Source of the DNA: Piper betle | Lineage: Eukaryota; Streptophyta; Magnoliopsida; Piperales; Piperaceae | Assembly: GCA_033002965.1 (NCBI GenBank) | Contig: JAURVB010012710.1 | Coordinates: forward strand, 1 to 64,000 | DNA length: 64,000 nt | Direction: 5' to 3' | Shown: positions 34,880 through 49,100 of the stretch, one piece after another | Numbering within the stretch: the first letter of the stretch is position 1 | Layout: each line of letters starts with the position of its first letter | Translations under genes and position numbers: made by a program | The notes under the pieces: model-generated | Database searches by the model: none | What the model saw: only the letters and a program-made list of their open reading frames with translations | What the model was told of the DNA's origin: nothing

Positions 34880-36317
34880 ACCTTAATAGAGAGGTAGATT
34901 TTTCTCATTTCAAATTTATAGAAGCTGCCAAATTCTAAAAGACCTTAAATTTTAAACCTTTATATCTCTAATTTATTTAACTTAACTCTTAATTTCGTGA
35001 TTATCGCTGCTAAAATTCATCATGTTAACAATGATGCATCATATGTACTTGGTTTAACTTTTATAAAATTCTAGCCACTTGATGCAATGGAAATAGATTT
35101 GTGGATTGGATGCGAAAAGACGGTATTGTTTTTTTCCCAATGGGTTTGTTCTGGGATTACGTACGGCCCACCGAGAATATTTCCTTGCAAAGGAGCATTA
35201 GAATGCGGGAAATAGGGTTGTTCAAGAGAAAGTTGCGTTGGAGATCAATCTAAAATTCTAGATGTGGTTCACAAATATAGGTCGCCGAACCGATATTTTC
35301 TGAATTTCCATAATCCATGCAGTCTTCCATTTATGTAATAAGCCCTCACTGCCATAATTAGGGTGGTTTATGTATCGATTAAAGGAAAATACAGTACAAT
35401 ATTCCTACAAAAATACAAAATATATTCCTAGGAAAAGGAGTCGCATGTTTGCAATGTTCATTTTAAGTAAGGCTACTAATTGAGCGAGTCAGCTCGTAAA
35501 CATTTAACGTTCGGCTCGGTTTGACTCGATTCAAAATTCGACATTTTAATGCTCGAGCTTAAACTTGAATCTTTCGAGTTAAGTTCGAGCAAGGCAGTGT
35601 CTGATTCAACTTTGAGTCGGTTATAACTCGAATTTGACTTAAAATCTACTCGTAGTTCGATTTAATAAAGTAATATAATAATATAGTCTTTATATTATAT
35701 ACATATATATATATATACTAATAAGTTTAATTATAACTAGTTATATTTATTTATATATAATATAATAACAAAGTAATGAGATAGCTTAAAGTAGTGAGAT
35801 ATTTAAGTTGAAGACCATAGAGGTCATGGTATTCAAGTTTAAATATATTCGAGCTCGAGTTAAGCTCGAACAATATAAAAAATATTTGAGTCGAGTTCGA
35901 GTATGTATAGTTCAAAACTCATTCAATATCGAGTCGAGTTTGAATACAAGTTAAATTTTGCTCGTTCAGTCGTTTAACAACCCTAATCTAAGGTTGATGA
36001 TAAAGCTTTTATGAGGTCCTCCATTGTTTAAGGGGCGCCGTCCATTCTGCCTGGCGTGCAGGGGCAACCTTCCATGGTTTCTAAAAGATGGCTTGGTCAA
36101 GTACGTGAAGCAAGTCCCCATTTTCGGCCATACTTCAAAGCTTATACCAAGTTCATAGATGGATGCAATCGAAAATAAAAACATATAGGAAAGAGCTGGT
36201 TAGTAACAAGACTAGATATATATATATTATTTGATCAAGTTTCTTTTAGGGTCGTGAAGTAGAAGAGATAGAGAGGCCTCCTTGGTTAATTTCTTGTTAT
36301 TCATGATAATATATAAC
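34880..36317. other. intergenic, no gene seen
   Basis: AT-rich spacer. It includes the TCGAG-rich dispersed repeat annotated separately at 35466-35990 and a TA run near 35700-35716. The rightmost part is the 3' flank of the ARM/TPR gene. Confidence 0.45.
35466..35990. repeat. dispersed repeat rich in CTCGAG/TTCGAG, possibly hAT-like
   Basis: Short forms of 'gctcgagctt', 'ttcgagttaag' and 'cgagtcgagtt' alternate on both strands. The left edge is 'aaggctactaattgagcgag' and the right edge complements to 'tagggttgttaaacgactga'. Such termini are seen in non-autonomous hAT-type repeats of plants. No clear 8-bp target duplication was found, so the class is uncertain. A diverged relative may lie at 43095-43540. 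Confidence 0.3.
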
Positions 36318-37641
36318 CTACGGCTTCACCTTCCTTGCTGCTGTTCTCGGCTTGATCGTCGGAAATGGTTCTTCAGAAATGGTAGGCAGGCCTGCAAGAT
36401 AAGAATTCATAAGACCACACTGCTAGAAATATAAATATTTATGTATAACGCCTGCGAACATTACTAATTAAGACTACGCTATCAACTAGCAAGTTAAGAT
36501 ATGACGCCATGTGTGACGTATGTTATAGACGTATTCTAATTTATAGATAAACCCGTATTATTGAATACAATGAGATAATCAGAGATAGACTTCAATTTTA
36601 AAAATGAATTCTAATTAAAGAAGGAGATGAATTATGATTATTTCTTTTTTAATTTTTGTTTTGTGTTAATTAGTTGAATATCCTACTTTTGGTAGTGTGA
36701 TTTTTTAATTTAATAGAGTTGGCATAGTCAGTCATAGTCGTGGGTCATGTATGACTGACTATACTAACATACGGCCAAAAATGCATAGTATTCCTCATGG
36801 CTAATTAATTACATTATTATGACCAAATTAAGAGTAATGTTAAATACACTTCTGAAATTTTTTTATTAGTATTAAGATAGTTCTGAAAAAATTTTATAAA
36901 TATTAAGATATTATTGTATATTGTTGGACAGGGTTTTATTGAGATAAGGAGATTCTCAAATCCATGTTAATTTTTTATTGAGATAAGTACAAAGAGAATC
37001 CTAACTAAATAAGAATGTATTACTTGCAAGTCCTTAATTATACGGGTAAGAGTCTAATATTATTTTTATTTATCTATAAATAAGTCCCCCATATTATTTT
37101 GTATGTTGAGTTATCATGTACGTATAGTTGAGAGAAAAATTAATTTCTCTCCTAATGATCGAAGTATAACGAACTTGTGAGATTGCATTTAATAATTACG
37201 ATTCAATTTCATCTGCAAAGGTAAATATACTCTCATTATATTTTGTTCTCATATATAGCTCTACACCAATAATACCAATATTCCATATGACTAAGTTCCC
37301 CACTTTACTATTAAAATCAGGCGCCAAATTCATGCTTGCATGACACATTAAATTTTTTTGGAGAAATAAAAATGTGAAATGATGCATGAAGAACTTGTTT
37401 CGTAACTACATTAAGCCTGAATGCTTAATTTAATTATTATGAATAAAAATAATTAATGCCAGCCGAATTAACCCTAGATATTAGCGAAAATATAATGTAA
37501 ATTCAAAAAAAAAATTGAGCCTTACAGAAAAGGACATTATAAACATCTGATCATTGTCATTTTACAATAAATTTTTTAAAGCTCCCATCCTATTTCTAGG
37601 TGATGATTAATGGATCCAATATGTGACAAATCAAGTTGCAA

Positions 37642-37691
<50 letters not shown>

Positions 37692-40018
37692 GTATATTCT
37701 CACTCTCAGCACATCAAACGTATAATATAGATAAACTTCAACAAGAAGTGCTGGTTACTTTTGAGAAAAATAAGTAGTGGTACTTTTGAAATTCATAAAA
37801 AAAATGGTGTATATACTGTATATTTATATTACCATCTTTATTCATAATCTGACAATGTGGCTATGGTATTTTAAGGGATATAACTAAAAAATTAATTTTT
37901 TTTTACAAAGCAACAACTGATCAATTAATATTTAATACCACATTTCTTGGCAACAATATTAAAAATATTCCACCCCTGATCAGATCATGGATAAAATAAC
38001 CTGAACTATCGTTCAATTAGGTAAATAACTAAAAAATTCTAGAATAAGAACTTTTCAAATTGAACGAAACTAGTAAGAAAGATAGAGAAAAGCTTACCAG
38101 GCATAGGATCTATGCAATATTTATGCTCTTTCTTCATCATCAACATCCTCTCTTCTTTGCTTTCCACTCCATGATCAATATTGCATGCTAAGCCAGCTTC
38201 TTCCTCCTCTTCATCACTATTCTTTCTGTGATCCTGATCATGTATAAGCTCTCTAGACTGCCTTAAACTGGCCTCAGAGAATAGCCAAGTAGCATTCATC
38301 TGCTTATTCACCATCCTGGCAGCATAGTAAGGAACCTTGACCCTCCTTTTCTCTTTGGACATCATGTACCCATTAACAAACATAACACAATCCATCAAGC
38401 TCTCCCTCCCCATCTCCTTCATATCATAAGCTTGAGCTCTCCTCCACAAGCTCTTCCTGTGAGAATTTGGTGGGTCTGACAAGCAAAGAGCTCTAGTAGC
38501 ATCTCTTATGGCACCTTCTGCAGCTCTTAGTATCAAGTGACACTGTGCCCTATTACTATACAACACAGCCCTCTCCTTCCTCATCGTTAATGGGCAAGCC
38601 TCCAAGGCTTCACTATATTTCACCGCTGCCCCTTGCACATCACCATGCCAAAACCTTTCATTCCCTTGTTTCCTTTTCATACTTGACATAAGCCTCAAAT
38701 TATCCTCCTCCTGCTTAGAAATCATGCGTTCCCTTCTTCTCCTCTCAACCTTAATATTCCATGCAAACTTAAGAGCTATCTCCATTGCTTTTCCATCCTT
38801 GTTAACCAAGCCATTATGTTTATGACAAGTATTACTATTTGTCTCTTCATGAGTGTAACCTAACAAAAGTGTGGTGGCAATTGCATCTCCCAAGTTTTTC
38901 CTGGACCCAAGATCCTTGAGTTCAATCAAATCTACAAGGAAAACAGCAGAAGCTTCCAAAACTTTGAATCTTGTATCTGGGTCTTTGAGTAGAAGCAAAA
39001 GGCAATCAATTCCCATGTATTGCCAATCATCTGATGATCTAGACAAGTTACATAGGGACTCCACAACCTCTTTACACTCTGAGATAGACCTCCTCCCTTT
39101 GTTGCAATAACAAAGGATCCTCAACAATCCGATACCAGCAGGATAGCTATCATTGGCCAGTCCACCCCACATCCCACATAAAGCTCTTAGAAACCATGGC
39201 CTACAAATCAAATGGAGACCTCTTTCTTTGCAAGCAAAACAGTTGAGAATGTAAAGAGACCAGCACTGGAGCTGGCTTGCCCACTCCTCTGCTTTCCTAT
39301 TCCCCATTTCCCACCCTCCCAGCCCTCTTGTGAGGAGATCACAATGGTAGTTTGGCCTCTTCTTCCTCTCTCCCACTCCTATAAATTCTCTGTACACCAC
39401 ATCCAAACAAGTAGAAGCAAGCTTAGTGCACAGTTCCACCAGCTCCTCTTCATGCTCACCAGCCACTGCCTCAAAAGTCTCCTCGTAACTCAGCAAGTGA
39501 ACAAGAGCTCTCACTGCCACCCTCTGCTCCACCCAGCTCATCTTTCCCCTTAGAAGCTTCAACAATGGCTCGACCACGCCGGAGCTCACGGCCTTCTCGG
39601 CAAACACCAGGGCGTTGATGGTGTAGGAGCCGATGATATGGGCAGCATAGTAGGGAATGAAGATGTTGTGGTGTTTCTGCAACCAGTCTTTATCCTCCAC
39701 GCCTCTGTTTATCAGGTTGGCCATGGAGGAGAAGATGCCGAGTGCAGGGAACTCGGGGTCGTTCGGCTGGACCATGGCTATGTGCCAGAGGCCGCTCATC
39801 ACCAGCACAAGCCCCTGCTCCTCCATGGATGGCATCTCATGGAAGCACTTGGCCAGTTGAGCACGCCTGGTTGATGGGTCTGCTTCCTCCATGGCACAGA
39901 AGAAGCAAAGAAAGCTGGCGTTGGCATGATTATCACATGAAAATGGCATGTACGATCCATTCTTCTTCTTCTTATTACTCATCATGTTCTTCTTCAACTT
40001 GGAATTAGTAGGCTCCAT
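36318..40018 (-). CDS. ARM-repeat / TPR-repeat protein
   Basis: Resembles the plant protein family annotated as ARM-repeat/TPR-like (Arabidopsis At5g43120 type); its molecular role is not established. Exon 1 ends at 38098 with a CCTG|GTAAGC donor. Exon 2 (36391-36318) opens at a CTTGCAG acceptor and adds LPTISEEPFPTIKPRT and a short basic tail before TAG. The phase fits, giving 664 aa from the ATG at 40018. The N-terminal half has helical armadillo-like sequence (for example VVEPLLKLLRGKMSWVEQRV). A TPR array follows from about residue 455 (KRKQGNERFWHGDVQGAAVK, then LYSNRAQCHLIL, then LWRRAQAYDMKEMG). Two upstream in-frame ATGs (40063, 40111) would add a hydrophobic leader with seven Phe in a row from a GAA/TTC microsatellite; I prefer MEPTNS as the start. 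The gene is intact. Confidence 0.88.
36392..38097 (-). other. 1.7-kb intron of the ARM/TPR gene
   Basis: Bounded by GTAAGC and TTGCAG. It contains AT-rich sequence, the TA/TATG microsatellite and, near 36417, 'cactgctagaaata', which resembles a CACTA-type transposon terminus without a visible partner. The intron is large for this window but carries no coding frame. Confidence 0.7.
37645..37696. repeat. (TA)n then (TATG)n microsatellite
   Basis: An uninterrupted TA run of about 17 units passes into about four TATG units, inside the long intron of the ARM/TPR gene. Confidence 0.9.
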
Positions 40019-40111
40019 GAAGAAGAAGAAGAAGAAGAAAGGGAGAGGGAATGTTGAGGCCATTGGGAAGAGGATAAAAGATGGAAGAGAGGAAGGTAGC
40101 AAACGGCGCAT

Positions 40112-43100
40112 GAGAAGGAATGTAGGGAATATAAATTTGGACGTCGATGCGGCTTTTGATGGGGTGTGTATGGTTTGAGACGACTGTGCTAGCGAACTGC
40201 ACCAAAACTAATTTAATAACCATGACCAGATTTCTTATAGACTGATATGAGACATCTAGATTCTCCTTAATCACGACAACAATAAGAACACTACAAAATA
40301 ATGTGTTTGGAATTATACATGAATAAGACGCTTAATTACATATAATTATACTTATTTATGTATAAGGCACTAGTCATGTGTAAATGTACATAAAAATTGA
40401 AAAACTTGCAATGTATAGTAGGAGTTCTAATAATCACGTTATTGAGCTTCGAATATAATCATGTTGGATAGATATATAAATTATGACTTAAGGGATAGCC
40501 GGGACAATTTTCACTTTTGGGGTCTCCATATTTGGAACTGAACTAATTATCCTCAAAAGTTTTGTTCAAAAATTATTAACTCCATAAATTTAATACTCTT
40601 TTTTCACTCTGAATTAAAATTCTCCAGGTCGCTTCCATTTCTTGGATGTTTGAGACAAACTCTAAGCTAGATAACTTTATCTTAATTGATTTTATGATTG
40701 AATCTATGAGTCAGGTAATAAAAGATTAATATATATATTCATAAATTTATTGATTTTAAGTGCCAAAAAATATATATATTCTATTTTTGTATAACTTTTA
40801 TTTACTAATTAAATTAAATATATGAATAAATAATTTCTAGTCAGTTTGTAGTCGCTAAATCACTTCTACTCCATGGCATGTCAAATTAAGGCAAAACCAA
40901 GCTTTTAAATTATAATTAACTAATTATAATTTATACTTAATTAACATAATTGTATACATGTGGTTCATGGAGCAACATAAATTATGTTGTCATACATGAA
41001 CACTTTTCTATTAATTAATTACCTTGTTAGCTTTAAGAGAAAGTGCTAAGAACATCACTAAGTGGTGGAAATAGTACTAACACATAGCAAAAGTGATGGG
41101 AGAAGTTTAAGAACATTTTAATATAGATAATCCGAGAGATTAACTTATTGTTCCATAATCCCATCCCAATATTCCTAACATGGCTGTCGGCCTTTTACCA
41201 ATAAATCTTATTTGACAACTTTGTCTGCAATACTTTGTGCTTGGGCTATGTTCTCCTTATATATAAAATACGAATTTAAAATAAGCCGGTGGTAACTGCC
41301 CCCTTTGATCTTCCTCATTAAATTATCAGAAAAAGTATTGACAGAATAGTATTGCATTGACGTCTTGACAAACTCTAACAAGGTGTTTTACCCGTCGATA
41401 AAAAGTGATTCTCATTGTAATTTTGCTTTGACCAAAAGATAATTCAAGATAAGCTCTTAATTTTATTTTAAAATTAGTTTCATGGGCATGTGGCGGTTGT
41501 AGTGATTAGATAAATTTTTTTCTATTATTCTAAAGCTTATATCAGTATTTGATCTCAGTTGATGATTATTATAATTCTATGGGTACACACTTAGAACCTT
41601 TATAATATACTCAAACTAAGTCTGAATGTTCCAAAAATTAAAAAGACTGAATGAAAAATCTAATAATCAAACGGATTTTGCTAGTATTCAATTTGAGAAG
41701 GATGGATATAAACTGAGAAATATTATATAGGTTTTCAATTTTCATGGCTTTAAACTTCCATCTTTTGGTTACCCGAGGTTCAACAGACAAGGCATATTTT
41801 AAAAACATTGATTAGAGTTTAAATCTTAGTTACCTAGCTAGGTTAGGCCTAATGGCTACAGTTAGTATGTGTTTTATGTCTTTTTATGAAGTGAAGGCAG
41901 GCCAAAACCTACATGCATGGGAAGGGGAAATTAAACAACGCTTGTAAGTAATAAGTCTAGACATTGAATTTGCTGCAAATGATGAGTGAACTAGATTTAA
42001 TTAATCAGATAGTTAACTTAAAGTTGATCAAGTTGAACACATTAATTCAGATCACTCCATGAAAGAGAATTTAAAAAAACAATGATATTTTTCTGAGGCT
42101 CATGATGGTTCTACAAATTTTTATACTTTAAAGAAAGTTACACTTGATTTTATTATTTTTATAAAAATAATCCTTATTCTAGTTCTAGTTAAAATACCTC
42201 GAATATTAAAGATAGAAAGTTCCCTCCAAAATTCCAAATTTCGCAAAATAAATTAGACATTTTGAGTAAAAATCAGCTGCAAGGACTTATAGCTAAATGA
42301 GCTGTAAGACCTTATTAGCTCTAATGAAATTACCCCTTATTAAATATACATAATGACAATTTCAAAATTTTGATAATAAATAGGTTTTATCACCTATGTA
42401 TATTTAGATGCTAATTGAGTCTTACAATTAATTTATTTAGCTCTAAGGCCTTGCAATGAATTATGTCCGAGACATTTTTACAATATAAACAGCGTCTCAA
42501 CAGGTGAGCAATTTAGGGAGAAAATGAAAAGAGAAGTTGAGCCAGCTCCTATATATAACCATAGGCTGGATCTCACCTAAATTTTAAACTCCAAATATCA
42601 TTTATTTAAAAAATAAAAATATTGTTTATTATAGATGAGATGATTTGTGTTATTTAAAAAATAGACTCATGGTAAATAGTAATTATGATTTTTTTAATCA
42701 CAGTAATTATGAAAATTAACAGTGATTGTGCCAAGAAACAGCGGCCGCAACATGGAGGATGAGATATTCAATGTGATTTTGGCTGAGATCTTAATTAATT
42801 AATTAGTTAAACTGAGAAAGGCATGCTTAAAGTGTTTCATCAAAAGAGAGACATGTCCGGCTCTCATCCACACGATACTTGAACTGTGTTTGGGTATCAG
42901 TGAACGAGTTAGATGCTCCTCCCCAGATCTTGAGCAGACAAAATGATGATGGCTGCTTGTGGCATCTACAGCTTCTACTTGTGGCATTTGTTACCAACAA
43001 GATTCGCTAGTCAGGGTTGATTTGTTTGTCCATAATATATTTATATTTTTATATTATTAAGATCATATTTATTTATGTTTAACTGGATTTAGTTCTAAGT

Positions 43101-46100
43101 AAAAGTTTAACTTGGATTCATCGAGTACCGGCATGAGCATTCATTCGTTCCATTCGACTTAATTTAAAGTTCGATAATTTATATTAGATATAAGAATTTA
43201 TATATTTTTATATAGTCATTTATATAAAATATTAAAAAATAATAAATATAATTATATTATGATGATGGTTTTACATAATAATATAAGAATTTTGTTTTCG
43301 AACAAATTATTTGGCATACTATTGAACCAAAATTGAATTATTTAAATTTTCATTATTAATTTTATCTCAAGTTATATATAATAAAAATAAATATGAATAA
43401 TGTTTAGGCTTTTATGTATTCAACTCAAACTCAGACTCGTTTCAAACCCTGTTGAACTTGACTTTATTACGAAATAAATGAGTCGGGATTAAGTATGGTT
43501 GAACTCTCCCAAGTCGCTTGATTAATACCCCTATATATGTACATTTTTTATTTTTAATGAGAAATTAGCAAATAATTTATTATAATTAGTTTATGTGATA
43601 TCTACCCACCCTTATATATCACTTTCTCGATTTTGTAATTAAATAAATTTAAAAAAATCATAAAATAATAGAAATTTTGGATTTTCCAAAAAAAATTCAC
43701 GAAAATATAATAAAGACATCTCTCTATGTATCCGACCTGCAATTTCATTAATTAAAAAAGGGAAGTTTGGTTTTTTCTACAGTGAGACAAATAAATAGGA
43801 AATTAGGTTGTGCCTATTAAATTCAACTTCATAGAAAAATTTTTTGAAATTGTAATTTTATTAATTAAGAAAGATAATTCAATAATATAATAAATTAAAA
43901 AGATAAATCCAAAATTTTAATTTAATTAATAAAATCAGAAAATTCCAATAAAGGGAAAAAATATTTTGGATATGTAATTTAATTAGTGTTAAACAAAAGA
44001 TAATTCCAGATTTGCATTCACTGAAAAACATGAATACAAATTAAGATTTAATATTTCATTTAGATTTGTAAAAGATTAATTCGAATTAGTAACTGAATTT
44101 CTTTAAAAATAATGATTCCAGGTTTATAATTGAATATCTGGCAAAGTAGGGTTATACTAAGCTGATTTGGATATTTTGTTCCCAAAATATAATAATACAA
44201 AATCCTGATTATTAATTATATAGGAGTCATATTATTAATATATATATAAATAAATAATTTATATATATATATATATCTATTAATTTCTGAAATGTGTACC
44301 GGTTGGTTGTTAAGTTTTTAGAGATAGTAATAATATTGTCTGGGAGTTTTTTTCTCTCAATTTGTTTTATTTTGTTGCAGATATCATATCTTCCAAGCCA
44401 AACCAAAATTCAAGCAAGATGATACCTTGTTTACGCTATTAGCAAACAAACAAGCGTGAGTTTAATCATAAACGAGAAAAACACATTTCATTAGTGAGGT
44501 GACTACTTATTTTGATTACAATCCTTACTTACCTATTTCTCTTACGAGAAATACTTATACGAGTCATGGCTCATATTAATTATACGAGCTGGGTATGAGC
44601 TAGGCTCATCTAAACTGTCCGATTTCATGTACAATTAAGATGAAGAAGTAGTAATCACCATCATCCATATAATCCGACGGCCCACATGAGTTAGGCTTAT
44701 ATACTTATACAGGTCATTGCTCGTATATAACCTTTTCCCTTCTTTTATTTATCACTTGCTTTTAATTGTGAATAGATATACAAATTTTTTTCCAGGATGT
44801 TTCGTGCATTTTTAGTGTGCACAGTGTGCCAGCTTATTAAATGTATTGTCAACGTAAGTTTCTAGCTTATTACGAGGCTTTATTAACGAAAGAAAAATAA
44901 TCTGTTGGAAATTATCATTAACGAAATGATAATTTACGATATTTGGGGAAAGATAAGTACATTTATTATTTTCAGGAAAAAATTAAGTTTGATAATTTAA
45001 TCCATTATTTTACTCTTTTGAGTTGGCATTATATGAAACATCGATGAACTAATTGGCTATTAAACATACATTAATATTTAATATTATAATTAGTAAAATA
45101 TATTAATACAATTATATACCAATGTAAAATTATTATTAAAATATTTCCTACACTCTCGGATCTATTCTCATTAATAAAAAGGGAACTCAATACTGCCTTG
45201 AGATTAAAAGTAAGAGAACAAATGAATCAAAATACAACAAAAATAAAATAAAGATAAAATAAATTATAATTAATTTATATCATTAAAATTAGAATTTATG
45301 TCTAAGTTGTTTTGTGATTATCATTTAAGCTATTTATCTCTAAAATATATAGAATTTTGTCTATCTCATTATTTAATAAAATAAACAATAAAAATTTATT
45401 TTTAAAGTTAGAATCTATTTTCACGCATTGTGCAACATCATGCCTATGCCTATGCCTATATTAATAAAAGGGAAATTCAATACTACTTTATGATTAAAAA
45501 TAGGAGATTTAACCAATTAAAATAAATAATAATAATAATAATAAATTTATCCCATTGCAAACGGTCACGGGTTTGAACCTGACAAACTTTAATTTTTAAC
45601 TTCTTAAAAAATAATAATCACGGGTTTGAACCCATTTACCTCAATTTCTAAATTCTTACTAACAATATTCAGTCTATTTGTCTCTAAAAAAATATAATAA
45701 AAAATTATTGTAATTTATCTTCTTATTTAATTAGGATTGTTTAAAGTCAATCTCAATCTATATCTAAGATATTAAATTATTATAATTATCTCATTATTTA
45801 ATGAGAGTTTACGTATAAAATTAAAATTTATCTATAGTAAAGGTCACACATTATCCAACTTCTTGTCTAGTTATTGTAAATTGAAGGAGGAGAAATTATA
45901 ATTTTTTCTATTTTAATAATAAATAATACTTATCATTCTTTTGTGTGGTAAATTCAGAGCTTAGAATGAATTAACTGAAATTGTAAAACCTAATCATAAA
46001 TTATTGTAATCTATTTTTTTCTATAATACATTAAACTAGTTCAACCTTAAATTTAAATTAACCCGAATATCAATAACCCACCCCAATTTGAACACAAAAA

Positions 46101-46150
46101 TCAACCAAAGCGTAATCCTAGCTATTACTCCACAACCATTCTCTCCATTT
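40112..46150. other. 6-kb AT-rich intergenic region, no gene seen
   Basis: The first few hundred bases are the presumed promoter and 5' UTR of the minus-strand ARM/TPR gene. 'Aacactacaaaa' near 40290 resembles a CACTA terminus but stands alone. The rest is AT-rich with short shadow frames, TA runs near 44240 and AAT runs near 45528. At 45220-45470 there is a stretch resembling the reverse complement of 59120-59330, suggesting a short dispersed repeat. A 62-codon minus frame at 42799-42987 matches no family that I know. Confidence 0.45.
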
Positions 46151-46154
46151 CTAC

Positions 46155-49100
46155 GTTGGATTTGGTGTTTTTTAAAACCAATGTTGCGGCACTCGTTTTG
46201 ATTAATTTTGAGCACAACAGTGATGAATTTTTCACCCACTACCTAAGCGCTATAAGCGTCTATCTAAGATCTCAACTTAGTCCCACATATAACACATATC
46301 GGAAGAAGATCTTGTTTATAAGTAGGAATAGACTATAGATCTGTAACTTGGGTTTCACCTACTCATGCCCGGTCACTTTTTTCCGTTGTTTTTTTATAAA
46401 CCTTCCTTTCTAAGGAGTAAGAGAATTTTGACGTGTTTTTTGAGTCTCCTTCCCTACCTATCTCAGGTAAGTTTTTAGACGAAAAACTTGAAATTTAAAT
46501 GGAGTTTGAGTTTTATCCTACAGTGTGATAAGAGATTAAAGACTCTCCTTGTGGCAGCACTTTTAAAGAGAAGAATTTATTGTATCTTAAATGTAAATTA
46601 CTAGAGAATGCTCTAGTATAGATGACGATAATTTTGTATTGGAGAAAGCACTAAGACGTGCTTTGGATTTGGGACTTACAAATTATTCATGCGGATTATT
46701 TTTTGGATCATCTTCTTCAATCAAATGTACAAATTCCAACATCTACTATGTTAAATTTTTCAACAAGTTCAATACAATATTATTATATGGAATTTGCTTT
46801 CATGGATTTGATTATATTATTATATTCTTTATGATTTGAATAAGAATAATCATAAATTTGGGAGATTTTCTTGTGGAGAAGGAAAATGAATTTTTTTAAT
46901 TTTGGGTGATTTTAATTGATTGTGAATCTAGTAAAATACCCAAATATTAAAATTTTTTGTTGATTTTAATCAAATTGTTTTTAAAATTCAAGTCAACTAT
47001 TGTATGACTTGAGTTTGATAATTCCTTTTCTAGAGGATTTCTTTTAAAGAGAAGAATTTATTGTATCTTAGATGCAAATTACTAGAAAATGCTCTAGTAT
47101 AGATGACGATAATTTTGTACGGGAGAAAGCACTAAGACGTGCCTTGGATTTGGGACTTACAAATTGTTCATGTGGATTATTTTTTGGATCATCTTCTTCA
47201 ATCAAATGTGCAAATTCCAACATCTCTTATGTTAAATTTTTCAACAAGTTCAATACAATATTATTATATGGAATTTGCTTTCATGGATTTGATTATATTA
47301 TTATATTATTTATGATTTGAATAAGAATAATCATAAATTTGGGAGATTTTCTTGTGGAGAAGGAATGTGAATTTTTTTAATTTTGGGTGATTTTAATTGA
47401 TTATGAATCTAGTAAAATACCCAAATATTAAAATTTTTTGCTGATTTTAATCAAATTGTTTTTAAAATTCAAGTCAACTGTTGTATGACTTGAGTTTGAT
47501 AATTCCTTTTCTGGAGGATTTTTTTCCTTGTGTAGATGTCATTTATAAGATGTTGATTGAAAATATTTTATTTAAGATGATGATCAAGGATTTTGTATTT
47601 GTTAAGCATATTGTTCAATATGATTGTGGTTAAAAGTACTTCATGGATTATTTTTTTATTTGTGGAAAAGCATGCTTATCCAATTAATTTTCATTGTCTT
47701 CAAATAATTTATTTTTTAATTTTCTCAATTATAAGTAAGAGATAGATACCTTTAATATTGATGATTTGGTGAGATGAATAAAGATCAAGAAAAAATAAGA
47801 GAATTACATTCTCATCCAATGGATTCTTTATTAATTAACCATCAAAATATTTTTAGAAGGGTATATAATAAATACTTATTGTATAATAACAACCAAGAAG
47901 AATACATAAATGAGAAAAAACATGAGGTAAAAAGTTTAAAGATCACGAGTGTTGTTTGTAGAGATATGTCACTTAGACATAAAAAATTTTAGATTTTATA
48001 AGAATAAAATTAAAGTAATTTATGGAGACAAAGTTGATATAACTCTACAAAAACCAATAATGAATTAATTTGATACATGTATTTACAATATGATAGTTAA
48101 ATTAAGGCTTGATACATGTACTATTAAATTAATTTGATACATCAATTTGAGATATGTCACGAGTGTTGTTTGTAGAGATATGTCATATAGGTATTATTCC
48201 ATGATGGGGATAATATATAAATATTTTGTGGTTAAATTCAAGTTTGTTAAGATTAAAAGGTCTTAAAAAGTGTTCAATGATAGAAGATCTTAATCTTATA
48301 AATATGATATTGAGATTGAGAATAACTATTACATCTTGTAAGATTGCATTTTCATTTGTCTTATCGTGGACAATAGGTACTTATAACTAAAGTTTAAAAA
48401 CAATGGATTATAAGTCATCTATTCTTAGTTTTATACTAAGAAAATATTAGAGAAATTTTCATCGAATGATACTTGAAAATTTTTGTTGCATCTGAATGAT
48501 ATATGATTGCTTGAAGATTATGATGATTCTAACAAATTTCATATATTCATAAGATGAAGCATAAATTATATATTTTTTGTATTTTATGTGGTGGGGATAA
48601 TACCAGACAAATTTGTCAAATTTTAATGAATGTATCCAATGTGAAGACATGATTATATAATAGATGTACTTAGTTAAGATTCAGCAAGGGCTTAGGGAGT
48701 AGCAATCATCATTTTTTTGAGAAGCCAATTTTTGCTATTGAGAAAATCGTGATCATTAGATTTTGAAGATCTCATGTTAAAGTGCACTAAATATCAAATA
48801 TAAATTTTAAGAAAGATAATTAAATCCAATTGGTATAACTTCAAAATATGTGAAATTTATAATTTTTTTATAAATTATAACTGATCAGTTTTCATTAAGG
48901 ATTATTTAAAAAATTCATAAGTCATTGAAGGTAATGAGTTTAAACCCAATATGTTGGTTAGTGGCAGCCCAATCTAGCAAGTAGAGATCTCATAAGGAAA
49001 TTCAATAAATACAAACAAACTAATAGGTGATGGAAGAAACACTATAAATTTATTTTATAAAAGTCATTCTTATGATAAATTTATTTTATAAAAGTCATTC

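Noticed and set aside
38871..40178. Plus-strand frames opposite the ARM/TPR gene
   Set aside because: Antisense shadows of a well supported 640-codon exon.
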